Source: SLJM01 sp964415785 | GTDB taxonomy: Bacteria > Myxococcota_A > Bradymonadia > Bradymonadales > Bradymonadaceae | Assembly (NCBI GenBank): GCA_964415785.1 | Contig: CAYQBU010000188.1 | Coordinates: 1 to 7,515, forward strand | Direction of reading: 5' to 3' | Length of the DNA: 7,515 nucleotides | Part shown: positions 1 through 6,693 of the stretch, one piece after another | Numbering within the stretch: the first letter of the stretch is position 1 | Layout: each line of letters begins with the position of its first letter | Program-made: the position numbers and the translations under genes | The notes under the pieces: model-generated | Database searches by the model: none | What the model was told of the DNA's origin: nothing | Seen by the model: only the letters and a program-made list of their open reading frames with translations

Positions 1-2
1 AG

Positions 3-2441
3 TTATAGGGCCCGGCGGTGGGCGTCGTCGAGTCCAAAGTAGTGGGCAGCGAGGGCATCGATGCGTGCGTGCAACTGGCTGAGCTCATCGTCGTCCGGTA
101 TTTGAGCGGCGCCATGGGCCCGTTGAGAGAGGTCGCTGAGCCGGCGGTGGTGATCGAGGTTTGGGTCGAAGGCGCCGATGGCGATGGCCTCCAGAATATG
201 GGCGGAGGCAAAGCCCTTGCCCGAGGAGTAGCGCCGGACCAGGGCGTTGGGCCAGGCGCTATTGAAGAGGGCACAGAAAAAGTGGGCCTCCTCGGGGGTG
301 TCAAAGGCCACGAAGGTGATCGTCTCCTGGGGGATGACGGGGCGATTCTTTTCGTCGGGGCCGACGACGGCGGCGCGAAGCTCGGTGTCGATGCGGCGCC
401 AGCAGACCTTCCAGGGGGCGATGGTGTAGGGGCCGACGCCATACATGGAGTAGAAGGGGTCTTCGGGCTCGAAGTAGCGCTTAAAGAGGGCCCGGCCGCG
501 AAGGCTTCCCCGCGCCGGGGCCTCGACGGTGCCCTCGAAGCGCTGGAGATAGGCATAGGTCTGGGGCCAGTTTTGTTGCATGCGCTCCTCGTCGATGCCG
601 CCTCGGGTCTCCGGGTTTTGTGCGAGGACGATAGAGGCCTGAGGATGAGCACTCCAGCGCTGAAGATCTCGGCTTCGAAGCAGGGGATAGAGCAGGTCTG
701 GTTCAATGGTGCATTGGGTCTTGGGCACCTTGATCTTGCCGACATCGGCGAGGTTTTCGATGGTGGTCTCGCCCCCATTGTGCTGAAGCTCCTGGACCCA
801 ATAGCAGCCGTTGAGCCCTCCCGTATTGGCGCCCTCGCGGGCCCGGTAGTGGGAGGGGCCGTAGATGGTCTGAAGGGCCTGCAATGCCTGGTCGGTGCCG
901 ACCATCCAGGGAGAGCCGGGCGCGTCGTCGTCCAGGGGGCGGGCGAGAAGCGATTGGGTCGCCGCGTCGTCGGCCTCCGGATCCGAAGAGATGTGGCACC
1001 GATAGGGCAAAGGAAAGTCGATGGGTTGCGTCTGGCGGCGCAAGCAAAGAGAGATGGTCTGGGTGGTGGCGCCCTCAAAGGGCTGGATGGCCCGGTAGTC
1101 ATCGACCGACAGGGGTTGGAGATAGACGGTATTCGAGCTCCGGCCGGCGTCGGTGGAGAAGCGAAAGCGGCGAAAGCCGTCGCCGGCGCCGGTGGTGGTC
1201 AAGACCCCGCGATTCATGAGGAAGCAGAGGTGGCCGCCGTCCATCAGGTAGTGGTCGGCGCAGACGTAGCAAAAGAGCATGGAGAGCTCTTTTTTTCCGC
1301 CGCCGAGCCGCGCTTCACTGCCCGACAGAGTAAATAAACCATAGTGCTCCCAACTGGGCTTCAATGCCTCTCGGAGCCGGGGGCGGAGCGTCTCCCAGCC
1401 CACCCAGGGCGGGTTACCCACGACATGGGTCACGGGCTCGACGGGCGGCGGCGACGTGGGGTCGCCGAAGAGGTCCAGGGTGCCACGGCGGGGAATGGCG
1501 TCTGCCCAATAGACGGCGGGTTCAAAGGCCTCGTCGGTGGTTGATGGGTGGGCGATGATCAGATTGGCCCGGGCGGCCAGGACGGCCAGGGGGTTGAGAT
1601 CGATGCCCTGGACCTGCTCCGGCGAGGCGCCGGCGCTGAGGGCGGCCATCAAAAAGGTGCCGGAGCCGCAGGCGGGGTCGAGGAGTGTGTGGTCCTGATC
1701 GGCCTTAAAGCCGCTCTGATGGAGGGTGCGTTCGGCGAGCCAGTCCGGCGTGTAGTACTCGCCCAGGCGATGGCGCACCGCCGGGGGGATGAGGGCCTGG
1801 TAGAGGGGGCGGAAGCGATCGGTGAATTTGGCGCCATCGCTGACCAATGTCGCACCCTGGGGGCGACATTGGTCCCATATTTCGTCGAATAATTGGCGAT
1901 GACTCGACAAAAGAGGGGGATCGTCGATGGAGGCAAACCAGCCAAAAATAGGCGCCAATTCGTCGACAAACCCCTGGATACCCAGCCCGGCCCAGAGGTC
2001 CGGCGATAGGAGTGAATCCGGCGCCGTAGAGGGGCGCTCTGCCAGATGGGCATGGGTGATGGCGAGGACGGCCTGGGCATAGGCGGTGTGGAGGCCAAAG
2101 AGGAGGTCCTGGCCCTCGATGAGATCGCCGTCGATGTCGATATCGCCGTGGGCGTCGAAGAGGGGGGTGGCCACGGAGGGATCGGCCAGATCCTGGAGAT
2201 CCAGCAGGGAGTCCATCTCCTGGATCCACCGGCGGCGGCCTCGACGATAGGCTCCGGGGTGGCGGCGGGCCTGGGTGAGGAGGGCGCCCACAAAGGCCGC
2301 CAATGGCGAGGGGCCGTCGTCGCTCGACTCATTTAAGAGGTGAGCTGTGATGTCCGGAGGAGAGCTCAAGGAGGTGGTGCTCCGATGGAGGGATGGGTCG
2401 TGTTGCCGGCGAGTCTTATTAAACAACCTGAGTAAGGGCAT
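3..2441 (-). CDS. Adenine-N6 DNA methyltransferase, Eco57I/TaqI-like, gamma class (orphan, or partner outside window)
   Basis: Predicted to transfer a methyl group from SAM to adenine N6 in a specific DNA site. Numbered from the ATG at 2441 (812 aa). A YYTPDWLAE segment around 229-237 precedes SAM motif I DPACGSGTF (255-263), then an acidic motif II (GIDLNP) and catalytic motif IV NPPW (343-346). The order motif I, motif IV, recognition region is that of gamma-class amino-methyltransferases. The C-terminal half (about 530-760) has the SMYGVGPYTIAPWKVCWRR block seen in TaqI-type specificity domains. The N-terminal 220 residues are unassigned. I see no PD-(D/E)XK, HNH or helicase motif, so it looks methylation-only. 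The start is uncertain. A GGGAGG lies about 14 bases before ATG 2441 and 11 before an in-frame TTG at 2444. An upstream ATG at 2474 has no evident ribosome site. The stop is TAA at 3-5, so nothing downstream is visible. Function class is confident; biological role (orphan, restriction, phage defence) is not. Confidence 0.88.
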   Translation of the reverse strand: MPLLRLFNKTRRQHDPSLHRSTTSLSSPPDITAHLLNESSDDGPSPLAAFVGALLTQARRHPGAYRRGRRRWIQEMDSLLDLQDLADPSVATPLFDAHGDIDIDGDLIEGQDLLFGLHTAYAQAVLAITHAHLAERPSTAPDSLLSPDLWAGLGIQGFVDELAPIFGWFASIDDPPLLSSHRQLFDEIWDQCRPQGATLVSDGAKFTDRFRPLYQALIPPAVRHRLGEYYTPDWLAERTLHQSGFKADQDHTLLDPACGSGTFLMAALSAGASPEQVQGIDLNPLAVLAARANLIIAHPSTTDEAFEPAVYWADAIPRRGTLDLFGDPTSPPPVEPVTHVVGNPPWVGWETLRPRLREALKPSWEHYGLFTLSGSEARLGGGKKELSMLFCYVCADHYLMDGGHLCFLMNRGVLTTTGAGDGFRRFRFSTDAGRSSNTVYLQPLSVDDYRAIQPFEGATTQTISLCLRRQTQPIDFPLPYRCHISSDPEADDAATQSLLARPLDDDAPGSPWMVGTDQALQALQTIYGPSHYRAREGANTGGLNGCYWVQELQHNGGETTIENLADVGKIKVPKTQCTIEPDLLYPLLRSRDLQRWSAHPQASIVLAQNPETRGGIDEERMQQNWPQTYAYLQRFEGTVEAPARGSLRGRALFKRYFEPEDPFYSMYGVGPYTIAPWKVCWRRIDTELRAAVVGPDEKNRPVIPQETITFVAFDTPEEAHFFCALFNSAWPNALVRRYSSGKGFASAHILEAIAIGAFDPNLDHHRRLSDLSQRAHGAAQIPDDDELSQLHARIDALAAHYFGLDDAHRRAL

Positions 2442-2536
2442 CAACGGTAGCGGTGCCTCCCGGTGGTGGCACATGCTTTGCAAACCCAAGACTCGCTCGC
2501 ATGGACAACTCTAAAGATTCGATGGACGAGATCACG
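2442..2536. promoter_or_regulatory. Divergent intergenic region between DNA methyltransferase and lipoprotein genes
   Basis: These 95 bases must carry promoter or leader elements for the leftward methyltransferase gene, the rightward lipoprotein gene, or both. A GGGAGG on the minus strand (plus-strand cctccc, around 2456-2461) is the likely methyltransferase ribosome site. GGACGAG at 2524-2530 serves the lipoprotein start at 2537. I could not identify convincing -35/-10 pairs on either strand, so promoter positions are unassigned. Confidence 0.35.
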
Positions 2537-3109
2537 ATGAGAGATCTGGCTTTTTTGGTACTTTCCCTGTCGCTTTTCCTATCGCTTCTCCTGATCAGCG
2601 CCTGTGGCCTCTCCGACGGGGAGCGCGTCATTTATGAGGTGGATCACTATCAGAGCGCCTGCATGGGGGAGTCGTCTCAAGCGTGTTTGCGGGTCCGGCC
2701 GGAGGGAGAGGAAAATTTCGAGTTGATGTACTCCAGTATCGGAGGTTTTGACCACCAATGGGGTCGACGCTACGACATCGAGATACTGATCGAGGAGGTC
2801 GATGATCCGCCGATGGATGCCTCGTCGAAGAGCTACGACCTCGTCGACATCATCGACGAGAGGCCCGTGGAGCCCGGCGAGACCTTTGAGTTTTTTGTCG
2901 ATCATCCCCCGGAGGGCAATATGCCCTTCATCCATATGGACGAGGAAGAAGACAAGGGGAGCATTCTCTCCCAGCGGGGATTTCGATGCGCGTCGGCCGA
3001 GCTCTGCAGCGATGTGCGAGCGGCGATCGACGCAGAGGAGGAATTTGTGGCGACCTTTGAATACGACGAAGATATCGACGACCGGCTGATCCTCAACGAC
3101 ATTTCCTAG
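2537..3109 (+). CDS. Acidic secreted lipoprotein with DUF4377-like domain
   Basis: A 190-aa protein of unknown function. It starts MRDLAFLVL and continues as a long hydrophobic stretch ending in LISAC, a lipobox with the lipidated Cys at residue 23, so it should be a type II signal-peptide lipoprotein. Residues 31-107 fit the DUF4377 pattern as I know it: a CLRV strand at 50-53, an I-GGF-x-x-x-WG-x-x-Y segment at 68-79, and a VDDPPMDASS segment at 88-97. A second part (about 130-190) has two spaced cysteines (FRCASAELC) and a beta-like tail. The mature protein is very rich in Asp and Glu. The start at 2537 is chosen for its ribosome site GGACGAG six bases upstream and because it puts the signal peptide at the N terminus. 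In-frame ATGs at 2501 and 2522 would add an acidic leader. It stands alone on the plus strand, divergent from the methyltransferase. Lipoprotein assignment is strong; domain assignment is moderate; function is unknown. Confidence 0.82.
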   Translation: MRDLAFLVLSLSLFLSLLLISACGLSDGERVIYEVDHYQSACMGESSQACLRVRPEGEENFELMYSSIGGFDHQWGRRYDIEILIEEVDDPPMDASSKSYDLVDIIDERPVEPGETFEFFVDHPPEGNMPFIHMDEEEDKGSILSQRGFRCASAELCSDVRAAIDAEEEFVATFEYDEDIDDRLILNDIS

Positions 3110-3302
3110 TGCTGCCTTGCGACGGGAGGTTATCGGTATAAGCATAGGGCGTTAACCCGGATTATTTACGACTCGCCTGTTGCGGCTCTGATGTTGCCTC
3201 ACCCCAAGAGTACTCCTTTGCTTCACCCCAGGGGTACTCGGTCGCGATGCTCAGGGCGCGTCACGACGTCTTGAATTGAATTTTGATGGCTCAGGAGATG
3301 GG
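3110..3302 (+). promoter_or_regulatory. Intergenic upstream region of HD hydrolase gene
   Basis: A 193-bp noncoding stretch between two plus-strand genes. It contains the 24-bp tandem duplication listed separately. A possible but poorly spaced promoter pair, TTGCGA (3117-3122) and TATAAG (3137-3142), has only 14 bases between the hexamers. The ribosome site AGGAG (3293-3297) lies five bases before the ATG at 3303. No rho-independent terminator is visible after the lipoprotein gene. Promoter function is inferred from position only. Confidence 0.35.
3197..3244 (+). repeat. Degenerate 24-bp tandem duplication upstream of the HD gene
   Basis: Two adjacent 24-base units (3197-3220 and 3221-3244) match at 18 of 24 positions. 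The conserved core is CACCCCA, then an AGAG/GGGG variant, then TACTC (3200-3215 and 3224-3239). The first copy contains the perfect palindrome GAGTACTC (3208-3215). The second contains the near-palindrome ACCCCAGGGGT (3225-3235). Centre-to-centre spacing of 24 bases is a little over two helical turns, as for paired regulator sites, but it may be a neutral duplication. Confidence 0.6.
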
Positions 3303-3953
3303 ATGGAAGGTGAACAGAGACAGGCTTTGATCGAGGGCGCCTGGGCGTGGCTCGATGCACACATGGGTCAGAGTGCGGCCCACGACCGGGGTCATGTGCA
3401 GCGGGTGGTGGCCAATGCCAGGGCGGTTGGAGCTGTGGAGGGGGGAGACGGTCTGGTCATCGAGTTGGCGGCGATCCTGCACGATAATGTGGATCTTCCA
3501 AAGGACGATCCCCGCCGCAAGGAGGCGTCGACGCTGGGGGCGAGGCGGGCCATGGAGTGGCTCGACGGGAGGCTTTCGGCGGCGCGGGTGGAGCTGGTGG
3601 GAGAGGCGATTCGCTGCCACTCCTATTCGGCGGGGATCGAGGCGCAGAGTCTGGAGGCCCAGGTGGTGAGCGATGCCGACAATCTGGACGCCCTGGGGGC
3701 CATTGGGATCGCTCGGGCCTATGAGGTGGGGGGCTCTCTGGGGCGGCGCACATTGGATGTAGGCGACCCGCTCTGTCGCCGACGGGAACCTGACGACCAG
3801 CGCTTTTCGACGGATCATTTCTTCGTCAAATTGCTGGGCCTGAAGGCGCGGTTTTATACCGATGAGGGGAAGCGCCTGGCGCAGGAGCGGGTCGACTACA
3901 TGCGGGACTTCTTAGGCCAATTGGAGAGGGAGGTCACTCACCAGGAGCCCTGA
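3303..3953 (+). CDS. HD-domain phosphohydrolase, YedJ/YpgQ-like
   Basis: A 216-aa soluble metal-dependent phosphohydrolase of the HD superfamily. Visible motifs are H27-DRGH31-xxR34 at the start of the domain, the signature LHD with H60-D61 followed by NVDLPKDDP, a HSYS at 106-109, and SDADNLDALGAIGIAR at 123-138, the signature third-metal-ligand region of this family. The C-terminal DHFFVKLLGLK helix and RxxYMxxFL end also fit. The relative YpgQ is reported to hydrolyse nucleoside triphosphates; the substrate here is unknown. The start is ATG 3303 because AGGAG lies five bases upstream; a TTG at 3276 is in frame but lacks such a site. The 3' end overlaps the convergent glyoxalase gene by 16 bp. 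Family assignment is confident, reaction specificity is not. Confidence 0.88.
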   Translation: MEGEQRQALIEGAWAWLDAHMGQSAAHDRGHVQRVVANARAVGAVEGGDGLVIELAAILHDNVDLPKDDPRRKEASTLGARRAMEWLDGRLSAARVELVGEAIRCHSYSAGIEAQSLEAQVVSDADNLDALGAIGIARAYEVGGSLGRRTLDVGDPLCRRREPDDQRFSTDHFFVKLLGLKARFYTDEGKRLAQERVDYMRDFLGQLEREVTHQEP

Positions 3954-4360
3954 GAGTCCATGGAGGCCCAGGGGTCTTGGGGATCGAGGGCGTCGCCCTT
4001 TTGGAGGAGCTCGACGGAGATGTCATCCGGGGATTTGACAAAGGCCATACGGCCGTCGCGGGGAGGGCGGTTGATGGTGACGCCGTTGTCCTGGAGGCGC
4101 TTGCAGGTGGCGTAGATATCGTCGACGGCAAAGGCGAGGTGACCGAAGTTGCGGGCGTTTCCGTAGGTGTCGGGGACGTCCCAGTTGTAGGTCAATTCCA
4201 CGGTGGCCTGGTCGTCGCCGGGGGCCCTGAGAAAGATCAGGGTGTAGCGGCCGGATTCCACGTCCTTGCGGCGGGCTTCTTCAAGGCCGAGCAAGTCGCA
4301 ATAAAAGTGGAGGGACTGGTCGATGTCGCGAATGCGGACCATGCTGTGCAGAAATTCCAT
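3938..4360 (-). CDS. gloA: Lactoylglutathione lyase (glyoxalase I), VOC superfamily
   Basis: Probably isomerises the methylglyoxal-glutathione hemithioacetal to S-lactoylglutathione, detoxifying methylglyoxal in the cytosol. This is a 140-aa, two-module VOC protein. Candidate metal ligands sit where the E. coli enzyme has them: H5 (in MEFLHSMVRI), E55 (in TVELTYNW), H74 (in FGHLAFAV) and E117 (in SVELLQKG). The loop after YNW is short, as in the bacterial Ni-type enzymes rather than the longer Zn-type ones. The motif DLLGLE near residue 26 and the YGNARNFGHLAF block are characteristic. The start is ATG 4360, with GGGAG six bases upstream. It lies 68 bp after trmD on the same strand and is likely co-transcribed at the end of the operon. 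A related VOC dioxygenase or fosfomycin-type enzyme is possible but less likely given the four ligands. Confidence 0.88.
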   Translation of the reverse strand: MEFLHSMVRIRDIDQSLHFYCDLLGLEEARRKDVESGRYTLIFLRAPGDDQATVELTYNWDVPDTYGNARNFGHLAFAVDDIYATCKRLQDNGVTINRPPRDGRMAFVKSPDDISVELLQKGDALDPQDPWASMDSQGSW

Positions 4361-4428
4361 GATGGGCTCCCAGAGAAATAATGGTGATGGGCGAGCAGAG
4401 ACTGACCTTAAGGACCAGCTTGGAGAGG

Positions 4429-5121
4429 TCAATCGAGGTCATCGAGGAGGTCGGGGCGGCGGTCCTGGGTGCGCTCCAGGGCCTTTTGGCGGCGCCATTC
4501 TGCGATTTTGCCGTGATGGCCGCTGAGGAGGATGTCGGGCACGGGGTGTCCGCGAAAGTCCTGGGGCCGGGTGTACTGGGGATATTCGAGGCGGTCGGTG
4601 GAGAAGCTCTCCTCGTCGGCGGAGTCGGCATTGCCGAGGACGCCGGGGAGCAGGCGGGTGACGGCGTCGAGGATGGTCATGGCACCGATCTCGCCGCCGG
4701 TAAGGACGAAATCGCCGATGGAGATCTCGCGGTCGATCCAGTGCTGGCGAACCCGCTCATCGACCCCTTCGTAGCGTCCGCAGACGAGGATGAGCGATTG
4801 GTGCTCCCTGGCCAACTGTTGGGCGATGGGCTGGGCGAAGGGCTCGCCCTGAGGGGTGAGCAAGATACGGGGGGCGTCGGGACTGTTATTGCGGGCATGC
4901 TCCAGGGCGCCCACCAGGGGTTCGGGTTTCATCACCATTCCGGCGCCACCGCCATAGGGGCTGTCGTCACAGGTATTGTGCTTGTCGGTGGCGAAATCGC
5001 GGATGTCGATGAGTTGAACGTCGAAGTGACCGCGCTCGATGGCCTTTCCCGTGAGACTCGTTTTGAGGGGGCTTTCAAAGAACTCCGGGAAGAGGGTCAG
5101 GATTTGTATCGTAAAGCTCAA
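4429..5121 (-). CDS. trmD: tRNA (guanine-37-N1)-methyltransferase
   Basis: Methylates G37 at N1, next to the anticodon, in tRNAs reading CNN and some other codons; this prevents +1 frameshifting and is usually essential. It is a SPOUT-fold homodimer. Family motifs seen are ILTLFPEFF near the N terminus, DSPYGGGAGMVMKPEP (from about residue 53), the SAM-knot segments LVCGRYEGVDERV (about 112-124) and SIGDFVLTGGEIGAM (about 134-148), RLLPGVLGN (156-164), and EYPQYTRP with LLSGHHGKI further on. The start is assigned to TTG at 5121: it overlaps the rimM stop (TTGA), and an upstream TTG at 5151 would add ten non-conserved residues. Length is then 230 aa, shorter than E. coli (255), ending soon after RRPDLL. 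The position equal to E. coli catalytic D169 is Glu (E171, in DEESF). It lies between rimM and gloA. Confidence 0.95.
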   Translation of the reverse strand: MSFTIQILTLFPEFFESPLKTSLTGKAIERGHFDVQLIDIRDFATDKHNTCDDSPYGGGAGMVMKPEPLVGALEHARNNSPDAPRILLTPQGEPFAQPIAQQLAREHQSLILVCGRYEGVDERVRQHWIDREISIGDFVLTGGEIGAMTILDAVTRLLPGVLGNADSADEESFSTDRLEYPQYTRPQDFRGHPVPDILLSGHHGKIAEWRRQKALERTQDRRPDLLDDLD

Positions 5122-5687
5122 AGCGACCCGTCGGTTTCGGGGGCAGTCCAAAGGTCGAGGGGCTGGAGGATGACCTGGTAGTTCTCCAGATCCATGAGAG
5201 CGATGGCGTGTTCGACGAGAGGGACGAAGAGCTCGCCGTCGTCGCCGCGATCGACGACCAGGACATCGTTGGCCCCGGTCTCAAAGAAGCGATCGACGGT
5301 CCCAAGGGGTTGGGCGTCGTCGGGCAGCTCGATCTGGTCTTCGGCGCCAGCCTCGAAGACGGGGGCGTTGAGGAGCTCGATATAATAAAATTGGTCGTCG
5401 TCGAGCTCCGGGAGGTCGTCGTAGTGGAGCTCCAACTCCCCGTGTTTTAAGGCGTCGGCGTCCTCGCGGCCCTGAACGTTTTCCAGCTTCAGGATCACGA
5501 ATTTTTTGGCGTATCGGGCCTGAACGACGGTCACCTGGCGGGTGGAGTCGTCGGGGAGCCGAACCTGGGCATCGAGGCCGGGGCGGATGGCCTGGGACTG
5601 GGGATTAAAAAGGAAAAGCCGGATTTCCCCACGAATACCGTGGGGACGACCCAGCTTTCCGATCGCGACGCGTTCGGGGTTGTCCAT
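5118..5687 (-). CDS. rimM: Ribosome maturation factor RimM
   Basis: Binds ribosomal protein S19 and assists assembly of the 30S head and processing of 16S rRNA. A 189-aa protein with the expected two domains. The N-terminal RimM beta-barrel carries VAIGKLGRPHGIRGEI (8-23). The C-terminal PRC-barrel-like domain starts about residue 98, with QFYYIELLNAPVF, LGTVDRFFETGANDVLVV, and an ELFVPLVEHAI segment. The protein is acidic, as are its neighbours. ATG 5687 is preceded by AGGA about nine bases upstream. The gene starts 19 bp after khpA, and its stop overlaps the trmD start by four bases, which points to translational coupling. Confidence 0.94.
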   Translation of the reverse strand: MDNPERVAIGKLGRPHGIRGEIRLFLFNPQSQAIRPGLDAQVRLPDDSTRQVTVVQARYAKKFVILKLENVQGREDADALKHGELELHYDDLPELDDDQFYYIELLNAPVFEAGAEDQIELPDDAQPLGTVDRFFETGANDVLVVDRGDDGELFVPLVEHAIALMDLENYQVILQPLDLWTAPETDGSL

Positions 5688-5706
5688 GTGTGTAGATCCT
5701 GCCGAC

Positions 5707-5979
5707 TCAGTCGACGATGTCGAGGATCACCGACCGATGGGTGGGGATCCCCGTGTTGTTGAGAAGGGTGCGCATGGCGCGAGCGATGCGCCCACCGCGG
5801 CCGATGACCCGACCGCGGACGTCGTCGGGAACCCAGAGCTCGATGCGCCATTGGTTGCCGCTCTGCTTGGAGTCGATCTTGATCTCCGTTCCCTCTTTGA
5901 GGAGGGAGGAGGCCATAAATTCGACCATGTCCGAGAGGGCGGTTAATTCGTCGGCTTCGTTCGAAGCATTATTGGCCAT
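5707..5979 (-). CDS. khpA: KH-domain RNA-binding protein KhpA
   Basis: A 90-aa single type II KH domain protein of the KhpA/YlqC family. KhpA proteins bind RNA, often partner with KhpB/Jag, and affect translation, small-RNA stability or cell elongation in other bacteria. The KH loop GxxG is seen as IGRGGR at 59-64, after the WVPDDVRGRV strand-helix and before IARAMRTLL. The N-terminal 12 residues (MANNASNEADEL) are a short extension before the conserved LVEFMAxxLL-like helix. The start is ATG 5979, with only a weak GGA upstream. It lies 54 bp after rpsP and 19 bp before rimM, the usual place for this gene in the S16 operon. Confidence 0.93.
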   Translation of the reverse strand: MANNASNEADELTALSDMVEFMASSLLKEGTEIKIDSKQSGNQWRIELWVPDDVRGRVIGRGGRIARAMRTLLNNTGIPTHRSVILDIVD

Positions 5980-6033
5980 GGCGCATCCAGCCGAGGGTTA
6001 AAAAGGGTGGGTCATCGCTGGGAAGAGCAAGGA

Positions 6034-6570
<537 letters not shown>

Positions 6571-6693
6571 GAGACGATATTCTCCACTTACATGGTCAAT
6601 AAATTACGCTACAAAGCGGGCTCCGGCCCCTGGAGAGGGGCGCAGAGCGCGATCGTGAAAGCTGGCAGACGCTAGGGAGTGAGGACGGGATTG
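6571..6693 (-). promoter_or_regulatory. Intergenic region before rpsP with a small hairpin
   Basis: A 123-bp noncoding stretch between the glutaredoxin stop and the S16 start. It contains the perfect inverted repeat GCCCCT-GGAG-AGGGGC (6626-6641), a six-pair stem with a four-base loop. There is also an AT-rich patch (about 6595-6611) nearer the gene, where a promoter for the ribosomal operon could lie. No T-run follows the hairpin, so it is not a classical terminator. I could not assign a convincing -35/-10 pair. A leader hairpin or weak processing site is possible. Confidence 0.35.

Noticed and set aside
18..1337. A 439-codon open frame on the plus strand opposite the methyltransferase
   Set aside because: It is antisense to clear methyltransferase motifs, is Gly/Ala/Val-rich without recognisable domains, and is the usual shadow frame of GC-rich coding DNA.
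1649..2332. Overlapping minus-strand frames within the methyltransferase, considered as a frameshifted or split gene
   Set aside because: The main frame is open from 2441 to 3 and holds all motifs in order; the other frames are Arg/Pro/Ser-rich noise.
2579..3145. A 188-codon minus-strand frame over the lipoprotein
   Set aside because: The plus-strand frame has a signal peptide, lipobox, ribosome site and DUF4377-like motifs; the minus frame has none.
4381..5181. A 266-codon plus-strand frame opposite trmD
   Set aside because: trmD on the minus strand is unmistakable; the plus frame lacks a ribosome site and conserved motifs.
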